Source: Candidatus Wallbacteria bacterium | Lineage (GTDB): Bacteria; Muiribacteriota; JAQTZZ01 | Direction of reading: 5' to 3' | DNA: 45,821 nucleotides | NCBI GenBank assembly: GCA_028687545.1 | Contig: JAQTZZ010000034.1 | Location: 1 to 45,821 of the forward strand | Shown: in pieces, positions 1 to 7,451 of the stretch | Layout of the letters: each line of letters starts with the position of its first letter | Numbering within the stretch: position 1 is the stretch's first letter | The notes under the pieces: model-generated | Database searches by the model: none | Seen by the model: the letters and a program-made list of their open reading frames with translations, nothing else | Told to the model about the DNA's origin: nothing | Program-made: the position numbers and the translations under genes

Positions 1-125
1 AGGCTTTTGTCGTTCCGCTCGGACCTCGGAGTCTCCTCCTCGATCTGGAACCAGCTCCCGGGCGCTCCGGCGCTTTCCCGGTCCGGACTTTCACCGGCGG
101 ACTGACGCAGTTTGTCAGGACGCAC
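1..125 (-). mobile_element. 5' end of a group II intron (bacterial IIC-like), running off the left edge
   Basis: Read on the minus strand from 125, the sequence begins with the group II 5' consensus GTGCG. It then has a CTGAC/GTCAG hairpin, a GGTGAAAGTCC segment like the domain I start of IIC introns, and a GTTCC/GGAAC stem holding GACTCCGAGG and followed by GACAAAAGCC. From memory, the order and spacing resemble the Oceanobacillus and Bacillus halodurans IIC introns, though the bases are diverged and GC-rich. The catalytic domains V and VI and any reverse transcriptase gene would lie left of the window. The assignment rests on motif recall and not on a covariance search. Confidence 0.6.
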
Positions 126-150
126 CATATCAGAATTATATACATTTATA

Positions 151-183
151 TTGAAATATCAAATTATGCCTATGATATTTCAA
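151..183. repeat. Perfect 11-bp inverted repeat beside the intron
   Basis: TTGAAATATCA at 151-161 is exactly complementary to TGATATTTCAA at 173-183, with an 11-base AT-rich loop. It lies 25 bases upstream of the putative intron 5' end on the minus strand. IIC introns often insert downstream of stem-loops such as terminators, so this may be the target hairpin. No clear run of T follows it, so it is not called a terminator. Confidence 0.5.
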
Positions 184-197
184 TGCACAAAGAATAA

Positions 198-407
198 TAT
201 TTAATGTTCGTGAAAAACCGTCTAAGGACTGTGGCGTATGCTTTTATCACCCCGATCTTCTTCATCGTAGAAGGTCTGAGGATTTCTCTGCCAATAATCC
301 TGGCTTCAGGCGGGCTTTTCCTGATCCTGTTTCTGTTGAAGATAGCGGCAAAGTTTCTAGATGTGTGTTTTCTTGCCCGCAAATACCTTCCCGGCAGTGA
401 AATGTAA
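198..407 (+). pseudogene. C-terminal remnant of a CPA2-type Na+(K+)/H+ antiporter
   Basis: The reading frame is open from 198 (after TAA at 195-197) to the TAA at 405-407, with an ATG at 204. It encodes about 67 residues resembling the transmembrane segment of CPA2 cation/proton exchangers: the ITPIFFIVEGLRISL stretch matches the family pattern in which a Phe-rich helix is followed by a VGL or EGL turn. Full-length relatives have roughly 380 or more residues and about 12 membrane segments, so most of the gene is missing. No good ribosome-binding site precedes the ATG. It is best read as a decayed fragment, perhaps broken by the neighbouring intron or a deletion; a real one- or two-helix small protein is less likely. 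Confidence 0.45.
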
Positions 408-433
408 CAGAAGCAATCCGGTCAAAAGTATTA

Positions 434-462
434 TTGACAAGCCTGCATTCATGATTTATTAT
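434..462 (+). promoter_or_regulatory. Sigma-70-type promoter of the DUF134/RND operon
   Basis: TTGACA at 434-439 and TATTAT at 457-462 are separated by 17 bases, close to the ideal sigma-70 arrangement. The start codon at 495 lies about 25 bases after the expected transcription start, so the leader is short. No other comparable -35/-10 pair precedes the operon. Confidence 0.75.
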
Positions 463-478
463 TAGCATACGCTAATAA
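459..478. promoter_or_regulatory. Operator-like palindrome overlapping the -10 box
   Basis: TTATTAGC at 459-466 and GCTAATAA at 471-478 form a perfect 8-bp inverted repeat around ATAC. It overlaps the -10 element and the expected start of transcription, the usual place for a repressor. The first gene encodes a helix-turn-helix protein, so autoregulation is the simplest reading. This is inference from position and symmetry. Confidence 0.6.
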
Positions 479-494
479 CATTCGAGGTTTAATC

Positions 495-797
495 ATGTCC
501 CGTCCGGTAAAATGCAGGAAAGTGGAAGAGAATCCAACTGCGATTTATTTCAAACCTCGCGGGATTCCGCTGCAGGATCTGCAGGAAGTGGTATTGACCA
601 TCGATGAATTCGAAGCAGTCAGACTGATCGACTTCTGCGGAATGCACCATAATGACGCTGCGGAAAAGATGGGTGTTTCCAGGCAGACGGCAGGAAATAT
701 AATTAATTCGGCACATTCAAAGATTGCGGATGTACTGGTGAATGCCAAAGCCCTCAAGATAGAGGGGGGGGCTGTTCAAATCACTAAACCGGAGTAA
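495..797 (+). CDS. DUF134 (UPF0251) family DNA-binding protein
   Basis: The 100-residue product matches the UPF0251/DUF134 family along its length: an N-terminal PVKCRKVEENPTAIYFKPRG block, the DEFEAVRL motif near residues 38-45, and a helix-turn-helix like sigma-70 region 4 around DAAEKMGVSRQTAGNI (54-69). It ends with the usual basic region and a GG turn. Members are thought to be small transcription regulators, often near metal, redox or efflux genes; the ligand is unknown. The ATG at 495 follows a modest CGAGG site. It is the first gene of an operon with the RND adaptor and pump, 16 bases upstream of the next gene, and has a palindrome over its own promoter. It probably controls the pump. 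Confidence 0.85.
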   Translation: MSRPVKCRKVEENPTAIYFKPRGIPLQDLQEVVLTIDEFEAVRLIDFCGMHHNDAAEKMGVSRQTAGNIINSAHSKIADVLVNAKALKIEGGAVQITKPE

Positions 798-813
798 TTT
801 TAAGGAGTGTAAG

Positions 814-1974
814 ATGAATCTCAATAAGTACAAATCACCGCATTTTCTGAAAATCAGTATCCCGATCCTGATCATCATCCTGATGCTGGCCTATCAGGGC
901 GGCTGTTTCGTTTTCGGCAAGATCAATCCCGGCCGCATGGAAGAATCTGTTCAGCCTGAGGGTAACTTTACACTGGCTTCTGCCACAAGAATCATGATCG
1001 AGCGACATTATGAAGAGCCTGGGATTATCACAACCCGGGTCAAAGCCGAACTCTCACCACAGGTGATGGGAACGATCCGGGAACTTCTTGTTAAACCAGG
1101 TGATACGGTAGAAGCCGGCCAGGAACTTGTCAGGATTTCATCCGAACAGATGACTGCCAAGTTGGAAGATATCAAAAAAGCCAGGCAGCAGGCTGAGTCT
1201 ATGAAAATCCAGGCTGACCAGCAGCTGATCTCTGCCCGCGCCGCCCTGACCCAGGCTGACGCCAACTTCAAGCGGATCAAGGAATTATATGCCCAGAACG
1301 CCACTGCCAAGGCGCAGCTTGAGGACGCTGAAACCCGCTTCAAGCAGGCTCAGGCCATGGCAAGTTCAGCTGAGGAAGGTGTACGCATCGCTCAGTCCGG
1401 GATCGAGCGGGCCGACAAGTCGGTGCAGGAAACGGGGATCACTTTATCGTACAACACACTCACAGCGCCATTTTCCGGTGTAATTACGCGGAAATATTCG
1501 GAGCCCGGAGATCTGGCAGTGCCTGGAAAACCTGTGCTTTCCCTAAACGATACCGGCACTTTGTTGCTGGAAGCTGATGTCAGGGAGTCATTAAAAGATT
1601 CCGTATCACTTGGACAGAAACTCTATGTAGAGATTGGAGCAAATTCATATCCCGGCTTAGTCAGTGAAATCGTACCCCAGGTCGATCCTGGTACCAGGAC
1701 CTTCACGGTCCGCGTCAGCCTGGAACCGATTAAAGGGCTTTTCATCGGCATGTATGGCAAAGTTCTGATCCCGGCTGGACAGATAGAAATAGTCACTGCG
1801 CCTGAAGCTTCGGTTAAAAGTTTCGGTCAGCTCGACTCAGTCCTGGTTCATGCAGGCGGCAGTTTCATCAGAAAGTATGTCAAAACCGGTGAATACAGGG
1901 AAAACGGCAGGGTGGAAATCCTCTCAGGCTTGTCAGGGGACGAAGAACTTGCCGTTGAGGAGAGCAGGCAATGA
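814..1974 (+). CDS. RND efflux periplasmic adaptor (membrane fusion protein, HlyD/AcrA type)
   Basis: This 386-residue protein links an inner-membrane RND pump to an outer-membrane channel. A hydrophobic N-terminal anchor (about residues 14-34) is followed by the first half of the lipoyl domain (80-110, with VKPGDTVEAGQ), an alpha-helical coiled-coil hairpin rich in Gln and Ala (112-205), the second lipoyl half with LTAPFSGVITRKYSEPGD (216-233), then beta-barrel and membrane-proximal domains. Cys31 is not in a clear lipobox, so an uncleaved anchor is more likely than a lipoprotein. An AAGGAG site precedes the ATG. The stop codon overlaps the pump start by four bases (ATGA), giving translational coupling. 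Substrate cannot be told from sequence. Confidence 0.9.
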   Translation: MNLNKYKSPHFLKISIPILIIILMLAYQGGCFVFGKINPGRMEESVQPEGNFTLASATRIMIERHYEEPGIITTRVKAELSPQVMGTIRELLVKPGDTVEAGQELVRISSEQMTAKLEDIKKARQQAESMKIQADQQLISARAALTQADANFKRIKELYAQNATAKAQLEDAETRFKQAQAMASSAEEGVRIAQSGIERADKSVQETGITLSYNTLTAPFSGVITRKYSEPGDLAVPGKPVLSLNDTGTLLLEADVRESLKDSVSLGQKLYVEIGANSYPGLVSEIVPQVDPGTRTFTVRVSLEPIKGLFIGMYGKVLIPAGQIEIVTAPEASVKSFGQLDSVLVHAGGSFIRKYVKTGEYRENGRVEILSGLSGDEELAVEESRQ

Positions 1975-4900
1975 ATGAGCAAGGCTTAATCACCAGAATC
2001 GTTTTCCAGTTTCTCCGTAAAAACATCTCTGTAATCTTTATTGCTGTTTCACTGCTGGCCGGATTTTTCTCAATCCTGTCCACTCCCAGAGAGGAAGATC
2101 CTCAGATTGTTGTGCCTTTCGCTGATGTCTTCGTGCAATACCCTGGAGCCTCTGCAGAAGAAGTCGAGAAACTGGTAGGCAATAAGCTGGAAAAGCTGCT
2201 CTGGCAGATTGATGGTGTGGAAAATGTATATTCAGTGTCATACAGGGATATGGCGGTTGTAACAGTCCGTTTTTATGTGGGAGAAGACAGGGAGCGGTCG
2301 CTGATCAAGCTTTACAACCGGATTCAATCCCATATCGATGAGGTCACACCAGGTATCACAGGCTGGGTAATCAAACCCATCGAGATCGATGACGTGCCGA
2401 TCATCAATTTTACCCTCTTTTCCAAAAACTATTCTGACTTTGAGCTCAGACGGGCGGCTGAGACCGTTTCAAAGGAGCTTTCTGGAGTTCCTGACACTTC
2501 CAGAGTGGAAGTATATGGAGGCAGGAAGCGGGAAATCAGGGTGGAGCTGGATTTCGAAGCCATGGCAGCTAAAAGCATCACGCCGCTCCAGGTCTATCAA
2601 GCTCTGCATGCAGCTGACTCTTCGATTACCGCAGGGTCATTTACCAGCAGTAATAAATCCTGTTCCGTGAAGGCAGGACCCTTCTTTGCCGGCGTCTCGG
2701 AACTCAGAGACTTTGTGATCGGAGTTTATCAGCAGAAATCTGTGCGGCTTTCCGAGGTAGCTGAAATTCTGGACGGTCCGGAAGAGGTATCTTCGTATAC
2801 GCGCATCGGATTCGGGCAGGCCGCTTACCTGTTGCATAACAATCTGGCCTTGAAAGGACAGAGCTATCCTGCAGTGACTGTGGCTGTTTCCAAAAAGAAA
2901 GGAACAAACGCAGTCGCAGTAGCGCGTAATGTGGAACATAAAATGGAGGAACTGCAGCAGAAGCTGCCATCCGACATGAAATTCCTGGTTACCAGGAATT
3001 ACGGTGAAACAGCCAACAACAAAGTTAATGAGTTGTTCTCAGGTCTGTTTTTTTCCATGATCGGAGTGGTGGCAGTGATTTTCATCAGCATGGGCTGGCG
3101 GGAAGCTATCATCGTAGCTCTGTCGGTTCCCATCACATTCTCGCTTTCACTGTTTGTGAACTTTCTCTTCGGCTATACCATCAACCGGGTCACGCTCTTT
3201 GCCCTGATCCTCTCACTGGGCCTTGTGGTAGACGATCCGATCACGAATGTGGACAATATCCAGCGCCATATCGCAATGCGCAAGAAAGACCCCCAAGACG
3301 CCACTCTGGATGCAGTCCGGGAAGTGCTGCCGCCTGTGCTGATCGCCACTCTGGCTGTGATGTTTTCATTCCTCCCTTTATTCTTCATCACCGGAATGAT
3401 GGGGCCATACATGCGGCCAATGGCTGTAAACGTGCCGCTGACCATGTTTTTCTCACTCGTTTCCTCACTGACTTTTACACCCTGGGCAGCCTATCATCTG
3501 CTCAAGAATTATTATGCGGGAAAGCCGGCAGGCGCGGGCGAGGAAAAGGGAGTCAACCCTGCAGTGGACCGGCTGTACCGGAGAATTCTGCAGCCGTTTC
3601 TGGAATCGAAGCGTTCAAGGCATGCTTTATTCGCAGCGACATTTGTGCTGTTTTTCCTCTCGCTGCTGATGGCCTTCTTCCGGGTGATTCCGCTCAAGAT
3701 GCTGCCATTCGACAATAAAAGCGAATTCCAGCTGGTGCTGGATGCGCCTGAAGGCACAAGCCTCGAAGGCACAGACGGAGCCTTGCGGCGATTCGAACAA
3801 TATCTTTCAGGTATCAGCGAAATCACAGCATTCACCACTTATACAGGCACTCCCTCGCCGATGGATTTCAACGGCATGGTGCGGCATTATTATCTGCGGC
3901 AGGCTTCCAACCTGGCTGAAATCCGCGTCAATCTCGCTCCCAAAGAATTGCGCAAGCAGCAGAGCCACGAGATTGTGCTGCGGCTGCGTCACGATCTGGA
4001 GAAACTGGCATCTGAAACAGGAGTCAATCTGAAGATTGCAGAAATCCCTCCAGGGCCGCCTGTCCTTTCCACCATCGTGGCCGAAGTGTTCGGCGATGCG
4101 GATGTGCCTTACTCGAAGCTGGTGGAATATTCCGAAACAGTACGCAAGCGCTTCCTGTCCGAACCGTTTCTGACAGAGGTGGACACATATGCCAAAGCTC
4201 CTGCTGAAGAACTGAGATTTACGCTCGACCGTGAAAAGTCGGCGCTGCACGGAGTTTCTGCGGAAGAGGTCAACTCTACTCTGCGTCTGGCTTTGTCAGG
4301 GCTGACTCCAGCAGGCATCCACAACGGCAGAGACGAAAATTACCTGCCGATCCGCTGTGTTCTGCCTGAATCGCGACGATCAAGAGAAGAGCTTTTTTCC
4401 GACATCCGTGTCAGAGGCACCGGCCAGCCTGTATCGATGGGAGAGCTGGGAAAATTCGAGCGCAGAAAAGCAGATATCCCCATCTATCATAAGGACCTGA
4501 AGCGGGTTGTCTTCATAATAGGAGAAATGGCCGGACGCGCTCCTGTGGAAGCGATCATATCGCTGTATGGATATTTCCGCGCCAATCCTCCTCCCAGCGG
4601 GATCAGTCTCGGCTGGCGCGGCGAGGGCGAGTGGAAAATCACTGTCGATGCCTTCCGCGATCTGGGCATAGCCTTTTTGGTGGCTCTGATCGCCATCTAT
4701 TTCCTGCTGGTGCTGGAAACAGGCTCAGCCAAGCTGCCGCTTGTGATCATGCTGGCAATTCCACTCACCATGATTGGCGTAATGCCCGGATTCTACATTC
4801 TGAATCTTCTGACCGGAAATGTGATCGGAGGCTATCAGAATCCGGTATTTTTCACAGCCACAGCCATGATCGGAATGATCGCGCTGGGCGGGATTGTGGT

Positions 4901-5177
4901 GCGTAACGCGGTGGTTCTGATCGAATTCATCGAAGGGTCGCTGAAAGCCGGAATACCTCTCAAGGAAGCCCTGCTGCAGAGCGGAGCAGTGCGCTTCAGG
5001 CCTATACTGCTCACAGCAGGAGCAGCGATACTCGGAGCCTGGCCGATCACGCTTGACCCGATCTTTTCCGGCCTGGCCTGGGCTCTGATCTTCGGGCTCT
5101 TTGCATCAACATTGTTCACACTGGTGATTGTACCTGCAGTATATTTTACTCTTTTCAAACACGCAACGAACCAGTGA
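1971..5177 (+). CDS. RND family efflux transporter permease
   Basis: The 1068-residue length and the layout of membrane segments are typical of a proton-driven RND pump: a first helix near residues 17-33, a large periplasmic loop, six helices, a second loop, then the C-terminal helices. The fourth-helix motif LGLVVDDPITNVDN carries Asp421 and Asp422, the proton-relay pair seen in the HAE1 (AcrB) branch; the metal-exporting CusA branch has a different motif. In the C-terminal half, LGGIVVRNAVVLIEF corresponds to the conserved TM10-11 region. It is coupled to the adaptor by an ATGA overlap. No outer-membrane factor gene follows, since the next gene is convergent only 42 bases away, so a TolC-like partner must be encoded elsewhere. 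Substrate is unknown. Confidence 0.92.
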   Translation: MNEQGLITRIVFQFLRKNISVIFIAVSLLAGFFSILSTPREEDPQIVVPFADVFVQYPGASAEEVEKLVGNKLEKLLWQIDGVENVYSVSYRDMAVVTVRFYVGEDRERSLIKLYNRIQSHIDEVTPGITGWVIKPIEIDDVPIINFTLFSKNYSDFELRRAAETVSKELSGVPDTSRVEVYGGRKREIRVELDFEAMAAKSITPLQVYQALHAADSSITAGSFTSSNKSCSVKAGPFFAGVSELRDFVIGVYQQKSVRLSEVAEILDGPEEVSSYTRIGFGQAAYLLHNNLALKGQSYPAVTVAVSKKKGTNAVAVARNVEHKMEELQQKLPSDMKFLVTRNYGETANNKVNELFSGLFFSMIGVVAVIFISMGWREAIIVALSVPITFSLSLFVNFLFGYTINRVTLFALILSLGLVVDDPITNVDNIQRHIAMRKKDPQDATLDAVREVLPPVLIATLAVMFSFLPLFFITGMMGPYMRPMAVNVPLTMFFSLVSSLTFTPWAAYHLLKNYYAGKPAGAGEEKGVNPAVDRLYRRILQPFLESKRSRHALFAATFVLFFLSLLMAFFRVIPLKMLPFDNKSEFQLVLDAPEGTSLEGTDGALRRFEQYLSGISEITAFTTYTGTPSPMDFNGMVRHYYLRQASNLAEIRVNLAPKELRKQQSHEIVLRLRHDLEKLASETGVNLKIAEIPPGPPVLSTIVAEVFGDADVPYSKLVEYSETVRKRFLSEPFLTEVDTYAKAPAEELRFTLDREKSALHGVSAEEVNSTLRLALSGLTPAGIHNGRDENYLPIRCVLPESRRSREELFSDIRVRGTGQPVSMGELGKFERRKADIPIYHKDLKRVVFIIGEMAGRAPVEAIISLYGYFRANPPPSGISLGWRGEGEWKITVDAFRDLGIAFLVALIAIYFLLVLETGSAKLPLVIMLAIPLTMIGVMPGFYILNLLTGNVIGGYQNPVFFTATAMIGMIALGGIVVRNAVVLIEFIEGSLKAGIPLKEALLQSGAVRFRPILLTAGAAILGAWPITLDPIFSGLAWALIFGLFASTLFTLVIVPAVYFTLFKHATNQ

Positions 5178-5219
5178 AGTGCTCCGGATGCTTTGTGTCG
5201 AAAAAACACCTGGACCTGA

Positions 5220-7451
5220 TCAGGGTGAACTCTTCGCTTTCAACCTGGCGGAGATGACGCCGGTGATGCTGCAGCTCGCCAGCACATCAAGCACTGTTGC
5301 GACCGGCTCGATGATCGGCTGCACTGCCATCAGAAAAACGATGGCTACCGATGAAGGCAGGCCGAGAGGCGCCAGCACCAGGCTCAACATCGGTATCTCG
5401 CTGACACTGGACGCGCCTGTGCCTGCGAGACCGGAAAGCACCACTCCCAGGATTACGAAAGCCCAGGCATTGTTGTTCCAGAGCGAGACGCCGTAAAGCT
5501 GGGCCACAAAGACAGTTCCCAGGGAAAAGAGGATGAAGGTCGAGGGGCGGGAAATCGTAATTCCAAGAGGCATCACGAGCTTCGAAGTCTGCAGATCGAT
5601 CCCGAGGTTCCGGTCCATTCCTTCAATGGATAAAGGCATGGCTGCATAACTGTTGAATGTGCCAAAAGCCACCACCAGGGATTCTTTCAGGGCGAGAAAA
5701 ACCTTTACTATCGATATTCTGCATGATCCGGCAAGTGCGATCGCTGAAACAAAGATAAAAATCAGGCTGATTACGTGATAAATCACGATAAATCTGGTCA
5801 TTGCCATCAGGATTCCGGGACCGATGTTGGAGATCTGCTTTGCCATCAGGCAGAACAGCATTGGCGGCAGAAGATACATGGACCAGTTGATGATCTGGAG
5901 AAATGCGTTGAAAAGAGTATCCAGAAAATTGATGATCTGATTGCTGGTCTCGTTGCGGATCAGGCCAAGGGACAGCCCGAAGATGACTGAGAAAAAGAGC
6001 ACTCCCAGAAAATCTCCCTGGCTTAAGGCCGTAAAAATATTGGCAGGTATCAGGCGCAGCAGAATTTCGGAAGGTTTGGTGATCGAATTCCCGTTGATTG
6101 CTTCAGACAGTTCAGTCTTGTGCAGTTCGCTTCCCAGAAGGTCTCTGGAAATGCGGCTGAGTGAGGACCCCACTTTTCCGACTACCCCGCAGAAAATTCC
6201 TGAGAGAGTGGCAGTCACGATCACTGTAAGCATCAGGATCAGCAACAGCTTGACGTATCTGCCGGCCTGGTCTGAACGGAAAAGCTTGCCCAGGCTGGCC
6301 ATGATCGCAGTCAACATGATGGGCAGCGCGCACATCTGCAGCAGTGTAAGATACAGGTCTCCCAGCATTTCGAATTTTCCCAGGCGATGGGGCAGGAAAA
6401 TACCGAAAAGTATTCCAAGAGTCAAGCCCAGAAAGACAGTCCATGGGCTGAGCAACCAACCAAATTGCTGCAAGGGAGTGATTTTCCTGCCCTTACTCTG
6501 AAGGTAATAACCCACTAAAACGATAATGAAAAGCAGCATGGCTGCCAGCAGTCTGTTGTGACTCAGTTTTGAATCCGTTGAAGCCGGTTTGATCAGAACC
6601 CCTGAAGCCGACTGGATCCGGCTTTTTCTCCCTGCTATCTTGTCCTTTGCATCAGTAGAATAACGATCCAGCTGAAATTGCAGATCCCGGTTGAGAAACA
6701 GATTGAAATCCAGCAGGAAGAGATTGATCCATTCCAGCAGTTTGCTGCAATCCTGTGGTACAACCATGGCAATTCTGTCGAGCCGTTTCGGGAAAGCCAC
6801 TTTTTTGAATGCCAGGGAAAGCGACGGATCTTCCCTGATGGAATTTTCAATTGCCAGTTCATCGTAAAATGCGGCGGTCAGTTCCCCGCTTCTGGCGGCG
6901 CTCAATACCGAGTCCCAATTTTTAAAGCCGGCGATTGAAGCATTGGGGAATTCTTTTTTTACAAATTCCTGGTAAGAAGAATTTTCAAGGAACCCGATTT
7001 TAACATCCGGGTTGTTCAGCAATGTGTCCACTGTCTGACCTGGTTTCTGCTCTGCGATCTTCCGCTGATCCAGTAAAACCGCCATCTGCAATATAAAATA
7101 AGGCTGGGTGAAAGCGACCTTCTTCGCCCGTTCCAGGGTGATGCTGAGATTTGAAATTCCAAGATCAGCTTTGTGCTCTGCCACCCGGCTGACAACGTCG
7201 TCAAAACTCTCTGCAGAATGATCGATCTGCAGTTTCACTCCAAGTGCCAGGGCGATTTCACTGGCAAGGTCAATGTCTATTCCTTTATATTCACCTTTGT
7301 CGTCGAGATAGTAAAAAGGCGGAGTTTCCAGCCTGCACATTGAAACCACCAGCATTTTCCGCTCCAGGATCCCTGAGAGATCGGTTTGAGCGTCAGCCTG
7401 GCACTGAAAGCAGAGAAAAGACAGCAAAATCAGTCTCAAAAACCATTTCAT
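5220..7451 (-). CDS. Fusion of solute-binding protein family 3 and SDF/DAACS elevator transporter (copy A)
   Basis: From the ATG at 7451 the product has 743 residues: a signal sequence, a periplasmic SBP_bac_3 domain (about 22-270) with FYYLDDKGEYKGIDIDLA and the SITLERAKK amino-acid-binding segment, a linker, one membrane helix (about 301-317), and a complete SDF domain (about 332-735). The start was chosen because GGAGG lies about 10 bases upstream and the ATG shares one base with the upstream stop (TGATG). The transporter half departs from the family: the NMDG ion-site motif is SRPST (634-638), and the last helix has Gln711, Glu715, Ala718, Asp722 and Ser726 where GltPh has D390, D394, R397, N401 and D405. 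Losing the Arg that binds acidic side chains argues against glutamate or aspartate as substrate. Confidence 0.85.
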   Translation of the reverse strand: MKWFLRLILLSFLCFQCQADAQTDLSGILERKMLVVSMCRLETPPFYYLDDKGEYKGIDIDLASEIALALGVKLQIDHSAESFDDVVSRVAEHKADLGISNLSITLERAKKVAFTQPYFILQMAVLLDQRKIAEQKPGQTVDTLLNNPDVKIGFLENSSYQEFVKKEFPNASIAGFKNWDSVLSAARSGELTAAFYDELAIENSIREDPSLSLAFKKVAFPKRLDRIAMVVPQDCSKLLEWINLFLLDFNLFLNRDLQFQLDRYSTDAKDKIAGRKSRIQSASGVLIKPASTDSKLSHNRLLAAMLLFIIVLVGYYLQSKGRKITPLQQFGWLLSPWTVFLGLTLGILFGIFLPHRLGKFEMLGDLYLTLLQMCALPIMLTAIMASLGKLFRSDQAGRYVKLLLILMLTVIVTATLSGIFCGVVGKVGSSLSRISRDLLGSELHKTELSEAINGNSITKPSEILLRLIPANIFTALSQGDFLGVLFFSVIFGLSLGLIRNETSNQIINFLDTLFNAFLQIINWSMYLLPPMLFCLMAKQISNIGPGILMAMTRFIVIYHVISLIFIFVSAIALAGSCRISIVKVFLALKESLVVAFGTFNSYAAMPLSIEGMDRNLGIDLQTSKLVMPLGITISRPSTFILFSLGTVFVAQLYGVSLWNNNAWAFVILGVVLSGLAGTGASSVSEIPMLSLVLAPLGLPSSVAIVFLMAVQPIIEPVATVLDVLASCSITGVISARLKAKSSP

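Noticed and set aside
170-468. Minus-strand frames of about 70 codons near the left edge.
   Set aside because: Overlapping each other and the antiporter fragment; composition and lack of ribosome sites suggest chance.
5195-5224. Small inverted repeats (GTGT/ACAC and CCTGATCAGG) between the RND pump and the transporter gene.
   Set aside because: Stems are short and no T-run follows, so they do not support a terminator call.
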